The notes: generated by a model from the letters alone, not told the origin. A stretch of 13,873 bases of DNA from Halonatronomonas sp051745425 (GCA_051745425.1 JBNJEB010000034.1:1-13873); one strand, 5' to 3'; positions 1 through 5,609 are shown, counted from the stretch's first letter. Numbers and translations: made by a program.

Positions 1-90
1 CCTGTTCCCATTTCGAACACAGAAGTAAAGTCCTCCAGCGCCTATGGTACTGCAAGGGTGACTTTGTGGGAGAGTAGGTCGCTGCCGATC
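1..90 (+). rRNA. rrf: 5S ribosomal RNA, 3' part
   Basis: The window opens inside a 5S rRNA. The stretch around the CGAACACAGAAG motif (bases 14-25) and the closing GGTCGCTGCC (bases 77-86) are typical of bacterial 5S. The 5' part lies outside the window and the exact 3' end (about 86-90) cannot be fixed without the pairing strand. No terminator follows before the first tRNA 14 bases later, so 5S and the tRNAs are probably one transcript processed by RNases. Confidence 0.93.
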
Positions 91-103
91 TTAAATTTTA
101 AGC

Positions 104-178
104 TGGGGTGTAGCCAAGCGGAAAGGCACTGGGTTTTGGTCTCAGGATGCGCAGGTTCGAATCCTGCCGCCCCAGCCA
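104..178 (+). tRNA. tRNA-Gln (TTG)
   Basis: A full cloverleaf of 75 nt. The acceptor TGGGGTG pairs with CGCCCCA, the anticodon loop is TTTTGGT (anticodon TTG), the discriminator is G and CCA is encoded. It is the first of 13 tRNAs behind the 5S gene. Confidence 0.96.
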
Positions 179-184
179 ATATAA

Positions 185-260
185 GGGCCATTAGCTCAGT
201 TGGTAGAGCACCTGACTTTTAATCAGGTTGTCGGAGGTTCGATCCCTCCATGGCTCACCA
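185..260 (+). tRNA. tRNA-Lys (TTT)
   Basis: A 76-nt cloverleaf with acceptor GGGCCAT/ATGGCTC. The anticodon stem CCTGA/TCAGG encloses loop CTTTTAA (anticodon TTT). CCA is encoded. Confidence 0.97.
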
Positions 261-267
261 TTTTTGA

Positions 268-344
268 CGCGGGGTAGAGCAGTCTGGTAGCTCATCAGGC
301 TCATAACCTGAAGGTCGTCGGTTCGAATCCGGCCCCCGCAACCA
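268..344 (+). tRNA. initiator tRNA-fMet (CAT)
   Basis: A 77-nt tRNA with the hallmarks of the bacterial initiator: an unpaired C1/A72 end (starts CGCGGGG, ends CCCCGCA-A-CCA), a purine-11/pyrimidine-24 pair (A11-T24), and loop CTCATAA with anticodon CAT. The anticodon stem is TCAGG/CCTGA, so pair 29-41 is A-T instead of the usual G-C of the initiator's three G-C run. Confidence 0.96.
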
Positions 345-359
345 TTTTTTTGATTTTAG

Positions 360-436
360 GCGGGAATAGCTCAGTTGGCTAGAGCATCAGCCTTCCAAGC
401 TGAGGGTCGCGGGTTCGAGTCCCGTTTCCCGCTCCA
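360..436 (+). tRNA. tRNA-Gly (TCC)
   Basis: A 77-nt cloverleaf with acceptor GCGGGAA/TTCCCGC. The anticodon stem TCAGC/GCTGA encloses loop CTTCCAA (anticodon TCC). The discriminator is T and CCA is encoded. The acceptor stem is identical to, and the T arm almost identical to, those of the Gly(GCC) gene at 1169-1243, so the two look like paralogues. Confidence 0.96.
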
Positions 437-449
437 TTCCACTTTTTAT

Positions 450-526
450 GGGTCTATAGCTCAGTTGGCTAGAGCACGTGGTTCATACCCACGGTGTCAG
501 TGGTTCGAGTCCACTTAGACCCACCA
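450..526 (+). tRNA. tRNA with CAT anticodon, probably elongator Met
   Basis: A 77-nt cloverleaf with acceptor GGGTCTA/TAGACCC, discriminator A and encoded CCA. The anticodon stem CGTGG/CCACG holds loop TTCATAC. All pairs including 1-72 are Watson-Crick, so it is not the initiator. The T32/C38 loop is like Firmicutes elongator Met, whereas tRNA-Ile2 (CAT, lysidine-modified) generally has C32/A38. Ile2 is not excluded from sequence alone. Confidence 0.8.
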
Positions 527-529
527 TAA

Positions 530-623
530 GGAGAGGTACCCAAGTGGCTGAAGGGGCGGGTTTGCTAAACCTGTAGTAGGGCATTTAGCCCTAGCGAGGG
601 TTCGAATCCCTCCCTCTCCGCCA
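530..623 (+). tRNA. tRNA-Ser (GCT)
   Basis: A 94-nt type II tRNA with a long variable arm. The acceptor is GGAGAGG/CCTCTCC, the anticodon loop TTGCTAA (anticodon GCT), the discriminator G, and CCA is encoded. It begins only 3 bases after the preceding tRNA. Confidence 0.96.
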
Positions 624-637
624 TAAAGATTTTCCGT

Positions 638-713
638 GCCCTCATCGTCTAGGGGTCTAGGATACCAGGTTTTCATCCTGGCGACAGGGGTTCGAATCCC
701 CTTGAGGGTACCA
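638..713 (+). tRNA. tRNA-Glu (TTC)
   Basis: A 76-nt cloverleaf. The anticodon stem CCAGG/CCTGG encloses loop TTTTCAT (anticodon TTC). The acceptor GCCCTCA pairs with TGAGGGT, leaving a G1-T72 wobble at the end. CCA is encoded. Confidence 0.95.
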
Positions 714-714
714 C

Positions 715-790
715 GGGCGAATAGCTCAGTTGGGAGAGCACCTGCCTTACAAGCAGGGGGTCACAGGTTCGAGCCCTGTTTCGCCCACCA
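715..790 (+). tRNA. tRNA-Val (TAC)
   Basis: A 76-nt cloverleaf with acceptor GGGCGAA/TTCGCCC. The anticodon stem CCTGC/GCAGG encloses loop CTTACAA (anticodon TAC). CCA is encoded. Only one base separates it from tRNA-Glu. Confidence 0.96.
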
Positions 791-799
791 TTTATTTGC

Positions 800-876
800 G
801 GGGACGTAGCGAAGTGGTTTAACGCGTCGGCCTGTCACGCCGAAGATCGCGGGTTCAAATCCCGTCGTCCTCGCCA
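800..876 (+). tRNA. tRNA-Asp (GTC)
   Basis: A 77-nt cloverleaf with acceptor GGGGACG/CGTCCTC (one G-T wobble). The anticodon stem CGGCC/cGCCG region encloses a loop with GTC. The discriminator is G and CCA is encoded. Confidence 0.95.
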
Positions 877-900
877 TTTTTTATTGTAATGAATTTTTTC

Positions 901-977
901 GCCGATGTAGCTCAGGTGGTAGTAGCGCTTCCATGGTAAGGAAGAGGTCACCGGTTCGAGTCCGGTCATCGGCTCCA
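901..977 (+). tRNA. tRNA-Thr (GGT)
   Basis: A 77-nt cloverleaf with acceptor GCCGATG/CATCGGC. The anticodon stem CTTCC/GGAAG holds loop ATGGTAA (anticodon GGT). The discriminator is T and CCA is encoded. The D arm is irregular: after the conserved GG (918-919) it reads TAGTAGC rather than TAGAGC. This gives either a bulged T923 or a C13/T22 mismatch with G at position 21. Confidence 0.93.
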
Positions 978-986
978 AATGAATGT

Positions 987-1062
987 GGGGATATAGCTCA
1001 GCTGGGAGAGCGCTACACTGGCAGTGTAGAGGCCAGGGGTTCGAATCCCCTTATCTCCACCA
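987..1062 (+). tRNA. tRNA-Ala (GGC)
   Basis: A 76-nt cloverleaf with acceptor GGGGATA/TATCTCC, including the G3-T70 wobble that identifies alanine tRNAs. The anticodon stem CTACA/TGTAG encloses loop CTGGCAG (anticodon GGC). CCA is encoded. Confidence 0.97.
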
Positions 1063-1071
1063 TATATAAAT

Positions 1072-1158
1072 GGAGGGGTGCCCGAGTCTGGCTAAAGGGA
1101 GCAGACTGTAAATCTGCCGGCGATGCCTTCAAAGGTTCAAATCCTTTCCCCTCCACCA
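1072..1158 (+). tRNA. tRNA-Tyr (GTA)
   Basis: An 87-nt type II tRNA with a long variable arm. The acceptor is GGAGGGG/CCCCTCC. The anticodon stem GCAGA/TCTGC encloses loop CTGTAAA (anticodon GTA). CCA is encoded. Confidence 0.96.
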
Positions 1159-1168
1159 TTTTCAGCTT

Positions 1169-1243
1169 GCGGGAATAGCTCAGCGGTAGAGCGTCACGTT
1201 GCCAACGTGAATGTCGCGGGTTCAAATCCCGTTTCCCGCTCCA
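1169..1243 (+). tRNA. tRNA-Gly (GCC)
   Basis: A 75-nt cloverleaf and the last tRNA of the array. The acceptor is GCGGGAA/TTCCCGC, the anticodon stem TCACG/CGTGA region holds GCC, the discriminator is T and CCA is encoded. It shares its acceptor stem with tRNA-Gly(TCC) at 360-436, and the T arms are nearly the same. Confidence 0.96.
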
Positions 1244-1249
1244 TTAATT

Positions 1250-1274
1250 ACACCCTATTGTGGGTGTTTTTTTT
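1250..1274 (+). terminator. Rho-independent terminator of the rRNA-tRNA operon
   Basis: The stem ACACCC/GGGTGT (1250-1255 with 1262-1267) has a 6-base loop and runs into an uninterrupted T tract to 1274. It sits 7 bases after the last tRNA and marks the end of the stable-RNA transcript. Confidence 0.9.
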
Positions 1275-1290
1275 ATTTTGTGGTATTAAT

Positions 1291-1319
1291 TTGACTATTA
1301 GTGGTTTTTGGCATAAAAT
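1291..1319 (+). promoter_or_regulatory. Sigma-A-type promoter for the ABC importer genes
   Basis: TTGACT (1291-1296) and TAAAAT (1314-1319) are separated by exactly 17 bases, just downstream of the tRNA terminator. Transcription would begin near 1326 and give a 5' leader of about 40 bases, too short for a cobalamin riboswitch. Confidence 0.75.
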
Positions 1320-1352
1320 TGGTTTAATAATACAAAAATTCATTCTTGATTT

Positions 1353-1357
1353 GGAGG
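1353..1357 (+). promoter_or_regulatory. Ribosome binding site fixing the permease start at GTG 1366
   Basis: GGAGG lies 8 bases before GTG 1366. The open frame continues upstream into the tRNA genes, but only this start has a ribosome site and begins just before the first membrane segment. Confidence 0.85.
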
Positions 1358-1365
1358 CTAATTTT

Positions 1366-2376
1366 GTGAGTAATAAGAGACCTTTAGTTATATTTTTGTT
1401 TTTGATAATAGCATTATTTGTTACATTTTTACTTTCTTTAATGGTAGGAAGTACTTCAATCCCAATTAAATCTACATTGACTTCTTTGTTTAAATTTAAC
1501 GGGGAACTAACAAGGTATTCGGTAATTATTAGAAATATAAGACTTCCTAGAGTAATTTTGAGTTTTTTAGTTGGATCTGGTTTAGCAATAGCTGGAGCTG
1601 TTTTTCAGGGTATAATAAGAAACCCAATGGTAGACCCATATATAGTAGGGATCTCAGCTGGGGCAGGGACTGCTGCTACTATTGCAATAATTTATAATAT
1701 GAGTTGGACTTTATTGTATTTTAGTACTATTCCATTATTTGCTTTTGTAGGAGCACTAATAACTGTTATTTTAGTTTATAATATATCAAAAGTAGACAAT
1801 AAAATTCCTGTAATGAATTTTTTGCTTGCAGGTGTAGCCATCGGATTTATATTAGATGCTATTAGATCATTTTTAATGGTTACAGGTACTAATGACATGC
1901 AACAAGTTGTATTCTGGTTAATGGGGAGTTTGGCAGGATCTAATTGGCATGATATAAGAATAGTACTACCTTATTACTTAATAGGTTTAATACCTATCAT
2001 TTTTTATATTAAAGATTTAAATATAATTTTATTGGGTGAAGATAATGCTCAAACTTTAGGAGTTGAAGTTGAAAAGGTAAAAAAAATATTAATAACAGGA
2101 GCTACCTTAATTACAGCTGCAGTAGTTTCTGTGAGTGGGAGTATAGGTTTTATTGGTTTAGTTATGCCTCATGTCTCTAGAATGTTAATAGGACCTGATA
2201 ATAGAAAACTAATACCATTTGCAGCAGTTTTAGGGGGCATTTTTTTAATGATATCAGATATGATAGCCAGAAGTTTATTGCCGCCATTAGAGATTCCAGT
2301 GGGTATTATAACAGCAATAGCTGGAGGTCCATACTTTATATATCTATTGAGAAAGAATAAATCTGGAGGCTGGTAA
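1366..2376 (+). CDS. FecCD-family ABC importer permease (iron-siderophore/haem/cobalamin type)
   Basis: The product is the membrane-spanning subunit of a type II ABC importer that would move an iron chelate, haem or corrinoid across the cytoplasmic membrane. The 336-residue length from GTG 1366 is normal for FecCD/BtuC proteins. The sequence is strongly hydrophobic, with about ten membrane segments expected. Family signatures are visible: the RLPRV motif followed by a glycine/alanine-rich helix, then RNPMVDPYIVGISAGAG, and late in the protein GSIGFIGLVMPHVSRM with the terminal IPVGIITAIAGGPYF. The ATPase gene starts 3 bases after its stop, and that gene's ribosome site lies inside this gene's last codons, so the two are translationally linked. 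The substrate cannot be told from the sequence, and the binding-protein gene normally found beside such permeases is missing here. Confidence 0.92.
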   Translation: MSNKRPLVIFLFLIIALFVTFLLSLMVGSTSIPIKSTLTSLFKFNGELTRYSVIIRNIRLPRVILSFLVGSGLAIAGAVFQGIIRNPMVDPYIVGISAGAGTAATIAIIYNMSWTLLYFSTIPLFAFVGALITVILVYNISKVDNKIPVMNFLLAGVAIGFILDAIRSFLMVTGTNDMQQVVFWLMGSLAGSNWHDIRIVLPYYLIGLIPIIFYIKDLNIILLGEDNAQTLGVEVEKVKKILITGATLITAAVVSVSGSIGFIGLVMPHVSRMLIGPDNRKLIPFAAVLGGIFLMISDMIARSLLPPLEIPVGIITAIAGGPYFIYLLRKNKSGGW

Positions 2377-2379
2377 ATT

Positions 2380-3639
2380 GTGTTTGAAATTAATAGTCTT
2401 ACATTTTCATATAATGATAAAAAAATAATTAATGATTTAAATTTATATATAGATAAAAATGAATTTATTGCTATTATTGGTCCTAATGGTTCAGGGAAGT
2501 CTACTTTATTAAAGAATCTTTCTAAAATTATAAAACCAGATGAAGGTTCAATTTATTTAGATTATAAGAATTTAAATAGTTTATCTGCTCAAGATTTAGC
2601 GAAAAAAATGTCAGTAGTTTCTCAAGATACAAATGTTGATTTTGATTTTAAAGTTTATGATTTAGTTATGATGGGTAGAAACCCTTATCAGAACCGCTGG
2701 GGGAAAATAACAACAGAAGATAAAGAAATAGTTAAAGAAGCCCTTGTTTTAACAGATACAATTCAGTTTAAAGATAGATCTTTGAATAATTTAAGTGGTG
2801 GTGAACGGCAAAGGGTAATAATTGCTCGGGCTTTAGCTCAAGAACCAGAAGTCCTATTGCTGGATGAACCAACTTCAAGTCTAGATATAAATTATCAAGG
2901 AGAAATATTTGATTTATTATCACATTTAAATGAAAAAAAAGATATTACTATAATTGTTGTTTCTCATGATTTAAATCTCGCAAGTCAATATTGCAACAAA
3001 TTAATGCTTTTAAAAAATGGGCAGATTTATTCTATTGGTAGTGCAGAAGAGGTTTTAACAAAAAAAAATATAAGAGAAGTTTATAATGCTGAAGTTATTA
3101 TTAAAGAAAATATGATTTCTGGACGTCCATATGTAGCTTTAATTCCTAATAAAAATAAATATTCAAAAAAGAAAAATTATGATTTTAATCTTCATTTAGT
3201 TTGTGGTGGTGGGTCAGCGCAAACTATAATCCATAAATTATATGATCTAAACATTAATATAACAGCAGGGGTATTAAATCAAGGTGATAATGATTGGCAA
3301 TTATTGAAAAGTTATGGATATGAAGTGGCAGAAGTTGAACCTTTCGCTTATATTAAAGAAGAAGATTTAACTTATAATAGAAAATTAATTGAAAAAGCAG
3401 ATATAATTGTAGTTGCTGATTTACCTTTTGGGCATGGGAATATTTCTAATTTGAGACAGTTATTAGATTATAAAAATAAAGATATTTTTCTTCTAACAAA
3501 AAGAAGTATAAATGATAGAGATTATACTGGCGGAGAAGCTAAAAAAATATGGGATAAATTAATTCAGATGGACAATGTTAGTTCTTATGATAATTTCAGT
3601 TCTCTAATAATAGATATCAAAAATAAGTATAATTTATGA
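2380..3639 (+). CDS. ABC importer ATPase (FecE/BtuD type) with an unrecognised C-terminal domain
   Basis: The product is the ATPase subunit that would power the adjacent FecCD permease from the cytoplasmic side. Residues 1-255 are a complete ABC domain: Walker A GPNGSGKST (34-42), Q-loop SQD (81-83), signature LSGGE (138-142), Walker B ending in DE (162-163), D-loop SLD (167-169) and switch His196. At 419 residues it is about 160 longer than a usual FecE/BtuD (about 255). The extra part, roughly residues 268-419, begins with a beta strand and a glycine-rich LHLVCGGGSAQ turn, followed by AGVLNQGDNDW and VVADLPFGHGN. This pattern looks like an alpha/beta nucleotide- or ligand-binding fold. I do not recognise it as CbiZ, CobA or a TOBE domain, and its role is unknown. 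The start is GTG 2380, with GGAGG at 2365-2369. Confidence 0.9.
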   Translation: MFEINSLTFSYNDKKIINDLNLYIDKNEFIAIIGPNGSGKSTLLKNLSKIIKPDEGSIYLDYKNLNSLSAQDLAKKMSVVSQDTNVDFDFKVYDLVMMGRNPYQNRWGKITTEDKEIVKEALVLTDTIQFKDRSLNNLSGGERQRVIIARALAQEPEVLLLDEPTSSLDINYQGEIFDLLSHLNEKKDITIIVVSHDLNLASQYCNKLMLLKNGQIYSIGSAEEVLTKKNIREVYNAEVIIKENMISGRPYVALIPNKNKYSKKKNYDFNLHLVCGGGSAQTIIHKLYDLNINITAGVLNQGDNDWQLLKSYGYEVAEVEPFAYIKEEDLTYNRKLIEKADIIVVADLPFGHGNISNLRQLLDYKNKDIFLLTKRSINDRDYTGGEAKKIWDKLIQMDNVSSYDNFSSLIIDIKNKYNL

Positions 3640-3643
3640 TTTC

Positions 3644-3672
3644 TTGCGGCATATTACAAGTTTTGATATAAT
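3644..3672 (+). promoter_or_regulatory. Promoter for the 2H phosphoesterase - pgmB - pyrR genes
   Basis: A perfect TATAAT (3667-3672) is preceded, 17 bases upstream, by TTGCGG (3644-3649, matching TTG of the -35 consensus). It lies just after the ATPase stop codon and about 38 bases before the favoured ATG of the next gene. Confidence 0.6.
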
Positions 3673-3696
3673 TAATAAAAATATTGATTTATTAAT

Positions 3697-3701
3697 AGGA
3701 G
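3697..3701 (+). promoter_or_regulatory. Ribosome binding site fixing the start at ATG 3710
   Basis: AGGAG lies 8 bases before ATG 3710. The frame is open further upstream to a TTG at 3644, but that TTG has no ribosome site and overlaps the predicted promoter. Confidence 0.75.
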
Positions 3702-3709
3702 TGCATAGT

Positions 3710-4288
3710 ATGATAAGTCCTGCTAATTTAGAAGAAGAACTTTTTATAGTTTTAATTCCTGGGGGCGAGGTAAAAAAACAGGCAGATAAAATTCAGAGAT
3801 TAATTGCTGATAATTTTGATATTTATGACAAAATGTCTAGACCTGAATTACATGTTACAATTGATAGAATTAAAAAAACTGGTGTTAAAACCTCAATCAA
3901 TTATATTGAAACTATTATAAATAGCTGGAATGAGAAGGTAAATATAGCTTTAAAAAGTTTTAATTGTTTTCACCAAGAAGATGATAGATACTTAGTTTTG
4001 AAAATTCGTCCAACAAAAACTTTAATAAAACTTGGCAAGAAAATTCATTTTGGTCTTTCAAAATTGAATTTATCTACTATTCAAGATTATAAGGAATGGA
4101 GATATCATATTACAATTGTAAATAATGCATTGATAAATAAAGAAATAACTAAGTATGATTTCACTAAATTATGTGAGTTGATTGATGGTCAAGAAAAGGA
4201 TTTGATTTCTCCAGTTGAAAGAATTGAAATATGGCAGGCTAGTGCAAATAATAATGAAAAAATAATTTTTAGCAAAAAAATACCTTAA
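3710..4288 (+). CDS. 2H phosphoesterase-like protein (2'-5' RNA ligase superfamily)
   Basis: A small cytoplasmic protein of 192 residues with the two spaced histidine motifs of the 2H phosphoesterase fold, HVT at 48-50 (in RPELHVT) and HIT at 133-135 (in EWRYHIT). Each sits at the end of a beta strand, as in LigT/ThpR and related cyclic phosphodiesterases, which act on 2',3'-cyclic or 2'-5' phosphodiester bonds. The length and motif spacing fit the 2_5_RNA_ligase2 type of domain. The true substrate cannot be deduced. ATG 3710 is preferred over the upstream in-frame TTG because of its ribosome site and because the N-terminal strand ELFIVLIP then starts where the family's first strand does. pgmB follows after 15 bases and is probably co-transcribed, with no obvious functional link. 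Confidence 0.8.
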   Translation: MISPANLEEELFIVLIPGGEVKKQADKIQRLIADNFDIYDKMSRPELHVTIDRIKKTGVKTSINYIETIINSWNEKVNIALKSFNCFHQEDDRYLVLKIRPTKTLIKLGKKIHFGLSKLNLSTIQDYKEWRYHITIVNNALINKEITKYDFTKLCELIDGQEKDLISPVERIEIWQASANNNEKIIFSKKIP

Positions 4289-4303
4289 AAAGGAGGGAGA
4301 TTT

Positions 4304-4957
4304 ATGGAGAGAGACTATGAAGCTATAATTTTTGATCTTGATGGTGTTATAACTGATACTGCCGAATATCATTATCAAAGTTGGCAAAGAATGGCCGATG
4401 AAGAAGGCTTAGAATTTAATAGAGAGATTAATGAAAAACTAAGAGGAGTATCAAGAGAAAGGTCTTTAGAAATTATTCTTGATGGTAAAAAAATATCTGA
4501 AGATGAAATGAAAAGACTAATGGACAAAAAGAATGGTTATTACCAGGAATATTTAAAGGAAATGGATGAAACTGATTTGCTTCCTGGCGCCAGAGAATTG
4601 ATTGATGATTCACTAGATAAAGGGTTTAAGCTGGCAATAGCATCTTCAAGCAAGAATGCTAAAACTGTTATATCTGCATTAAATATAAATGACTTTTTTG
4701 AAGTTATCGCTGATGGATTTAGTGTAAATAATCCAAAACCAGCTCCTGATTTATTTTTATATGCTGCAGAAAAGATGGGATTAATTTCAGAACAATGTAT
4801 AGTATTTGAAGATGCTAAAGCAGGTATAGATGCAGCACAGGCCGCTAATATGCTTTCTGTGGGAATAGGACCTGAAAATAGAGTGGGACATGCTGATTTT
4901 AGGTTTGACAAAGTTCAGGATGTTGATTTAGAAATTATTTTAAAGGGAGCGAAATAA
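4304..4957 (+). CDS. pgmB: Beta-phosphoglucomutase (HAD superfamily)
   Basis: Interconverts beta-glucose 1-phosphate and glucose 6-phosphate in the cytoplasm, normally downstream of maltose, trehalose or kojibiose phosphorylases. The 217-residue length is typical. HAD motifs are all present: I FDLDGVITD with nucleophile D11 and acid/base D13, II SSS around S114-S116, III K145 in NPKPAPD, and IV E169-D170. The cap domain carries GVSRERSL (48-55), the substrate-binding signature that separates beta-PGM from other HAD phosphatases. S114, K145, E169 and D170 are also the residue numbers quoted for the Lactococcus enzyme. The start ATG 4304 has GGAGG 7 bases upstream. No sugar phosphorylase gene is in the window. 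The nearby LacI regulator and sugar ATPase suggest shared disaccharide metabolism (inference). Confidence 0.9.
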   Translation: MERDYEAIIFDLDGVITDTAEYHYQSWQRMADEEGLEFNREINEKLRGVSRERSLEIILDGKKISEDEMKRLMDKKNGYYQEYLKEMDETDLLPGARELIDDSLDKGFKLAIASSSKNAKTVISALNINDFFEVIADGFSVNNPKPAPDLFLYAAEKMGLISEQCIVFEDAKAGIDAAQAANMLSVGIGPENRVGHADFRFDKVQDVDLEIILKGAK

Positions 4958-4958
4958 A

Positions 4959-5507
4959 TTGAATGATAATTATAAAGAAATGAAAGCCTTGGCTGATAGA
5001 GAAGATATTGATAGAGTATTAACTAGAATAGCCCATGAAATTTTAGAAAAAAATAAAGGTAGCAAAAATATTGTGCTTGTCGGAATTAAAACAAGAGGGG
5101 TTCCACTGGCAAAAAGAATAGCAAAGAAAATCGAAGAAATCGAAAATAAGGTAATATCCTGTGGGGAATTAGATATTACACTATATAGAGATGATCTTTC
5201 TCAAATTTCCAGTCAGCCTATTGTTCATAATACTGAAATCCCCTTTGATATTAATGAAAAAATAGTTGTTTTAGTTGATGATGTAATCTATACTGGCAGA
5301 ACTGTTCGTTCAGCAATGGATGCTCTTATAGATTTAGGACGTCCAGGAGCAATTCAGTTAGCAGTTTTAGTTGATAGAGGCCATAGAGAAGTACCTATTA
5401 GGGCAGATTTTGTAGGTAAAAATATTCCAACTTCAAATGATGAAATAATAGAAGTAAAATTAGATGAAATTGATAACAAGGAAGAAATAGCGATAGCAAA
5501 AAAATAA
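4959..5507 (+). CDS. pyrR: PyrR: pyrimidine operon attenuation regulator / uracil phosphoribosyltransferase
   Basis: PyrR binds the leader RNA of pyrimidine-synthesis transcripts when UMP is high and favours termination. It also has weak uracil phosphoribosyltransferase activity. The 182 residues line up with the family throughout: LTRIAHEI (21-28), VGIKTRG (41-47), GELDITLYRDDL (69-80), the PRPP-binding loop VLVDDVIYTGRT (104-115), then GRPGAIQLAVLVDRGHRE and GKNIPTS. The start is TTG 4959, one base after the pgmB stop, with AGGGAG about 9 bases upstream. The ATG at 4963 is out of frame and soon stopped. No pyr biosynthesis gene or recognisable pyr attenuator lies in the window, so it would act on distant targets, and its place between sugar genes is unusual. 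Confidence 0.94.
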   Translation: MNDNYKEMKALADREDIDRVLTRIAHEILEKNKGSKNIVLVGIKTRGVPLAKRIAKKIEEIENKVISCGELDITLYRDDLSQISSQPIVHNTEIPFDINEKIVVLVDDVIYTGRTVRSAMDALIDLGRPGAIQLAVLVDRGHREVPIRADFVGKNIPTSNDEIIEVKLDEIDNKEEIAIAKK

Positions 5508-5515
5508 AATTTGGT

Positions 5516-5543
5516 CTTTTAGGGAGGAATTTCTCTCTAAAAG
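5516..5543 (+). other. 11-bp inverted repeat between pyrR and the LacI gene
   Basis: CTTTTAGGGAG (5516-5526) and CTCTCTAAAAG (5533-5543) can form an 11-bp stem with one G-U pair around a 6-base loop. No T tract follows, so it is a poor terminator. It lies over the place where a -35 box for the TATAAT at 5551 should be. It may be an RNA hairpin at the end of the pyrR message or a protein-binding site. Confidence 0.55.
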
Positions 5544-5550
5544 GCGAATA

Positions 5551-5556
5551 TATAAT
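5551..5556 (+). promoter_or_regulatory. Possible -10 element for the LacI-family gene
   Basis: A perfect TATAAT lies about 24 bases before the palindromic operator, but no good -35 is found at 16-18 bases. The promoter, if real, would be weak or dependent on an activator. Confidence 0.4.
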
Positions 5557-5579
5557 ATAAGATTTAATTTTAATCTTTT

Positions 5580-5593
5580 CGCAAGCGCTTGCG
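5580..5593 (+). promoter_or_regulatory. LacI-family operator, perfect 14-bp palindrome
   Basis: CGCAAGCGCTTGCG is its own reverse complement and has the central CG expected of LacI/PurR/CcpA-family operators. It sits 4 bases before the ribosome site of the LacI-family gene and downstream of a possible -10 box. This is where a repressor would block its own transcription. The AAGCGCTT core also resembles a CcpA cre site. It is the only copy in the window. Confidence 0.8.
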
Positions 5594-5597
5594 TAAT

Positions 5598-5602
5598 GGA
5601 GG
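5598..5602 (+). promoter_or_regulatory. Ribosome binding site fixing the LacI-family start at GTG 5610
   Basis: GGAGG (within GGAGGTGAG) lies 7 bases before GTG 5610. The upstream in-frame TTG at 5589 falls inside the palindromic operator and has no ribosome site. Confidence 0.85.
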
Positions 5603-5609
5603 TGAGTTA

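Noticed and set aside
933..1365. Open reading frames running through the tRNA genes and into the permease
   Set aside because: They cross several well-formed tRNAs and a terminator. The permease has a clear GGAGG site and GTG start at 1366, and nothing upstream resembles protein sequence.
1275..1365. A cobalamin riboswitch or Fur box ahead of the importer
   Set aside because: The leader is too short for a B12 riboswitch, and no convincing GATAATGATAATCATTATC-like repeat was seen.
3644..3709. An N-terminal extension of the 2H phosphoesterase from TTG 3644
   Set aside because: There is no ribosome site, the stretch overlaps a TATAAT promoter element, and the domain starts after ATG 3710.
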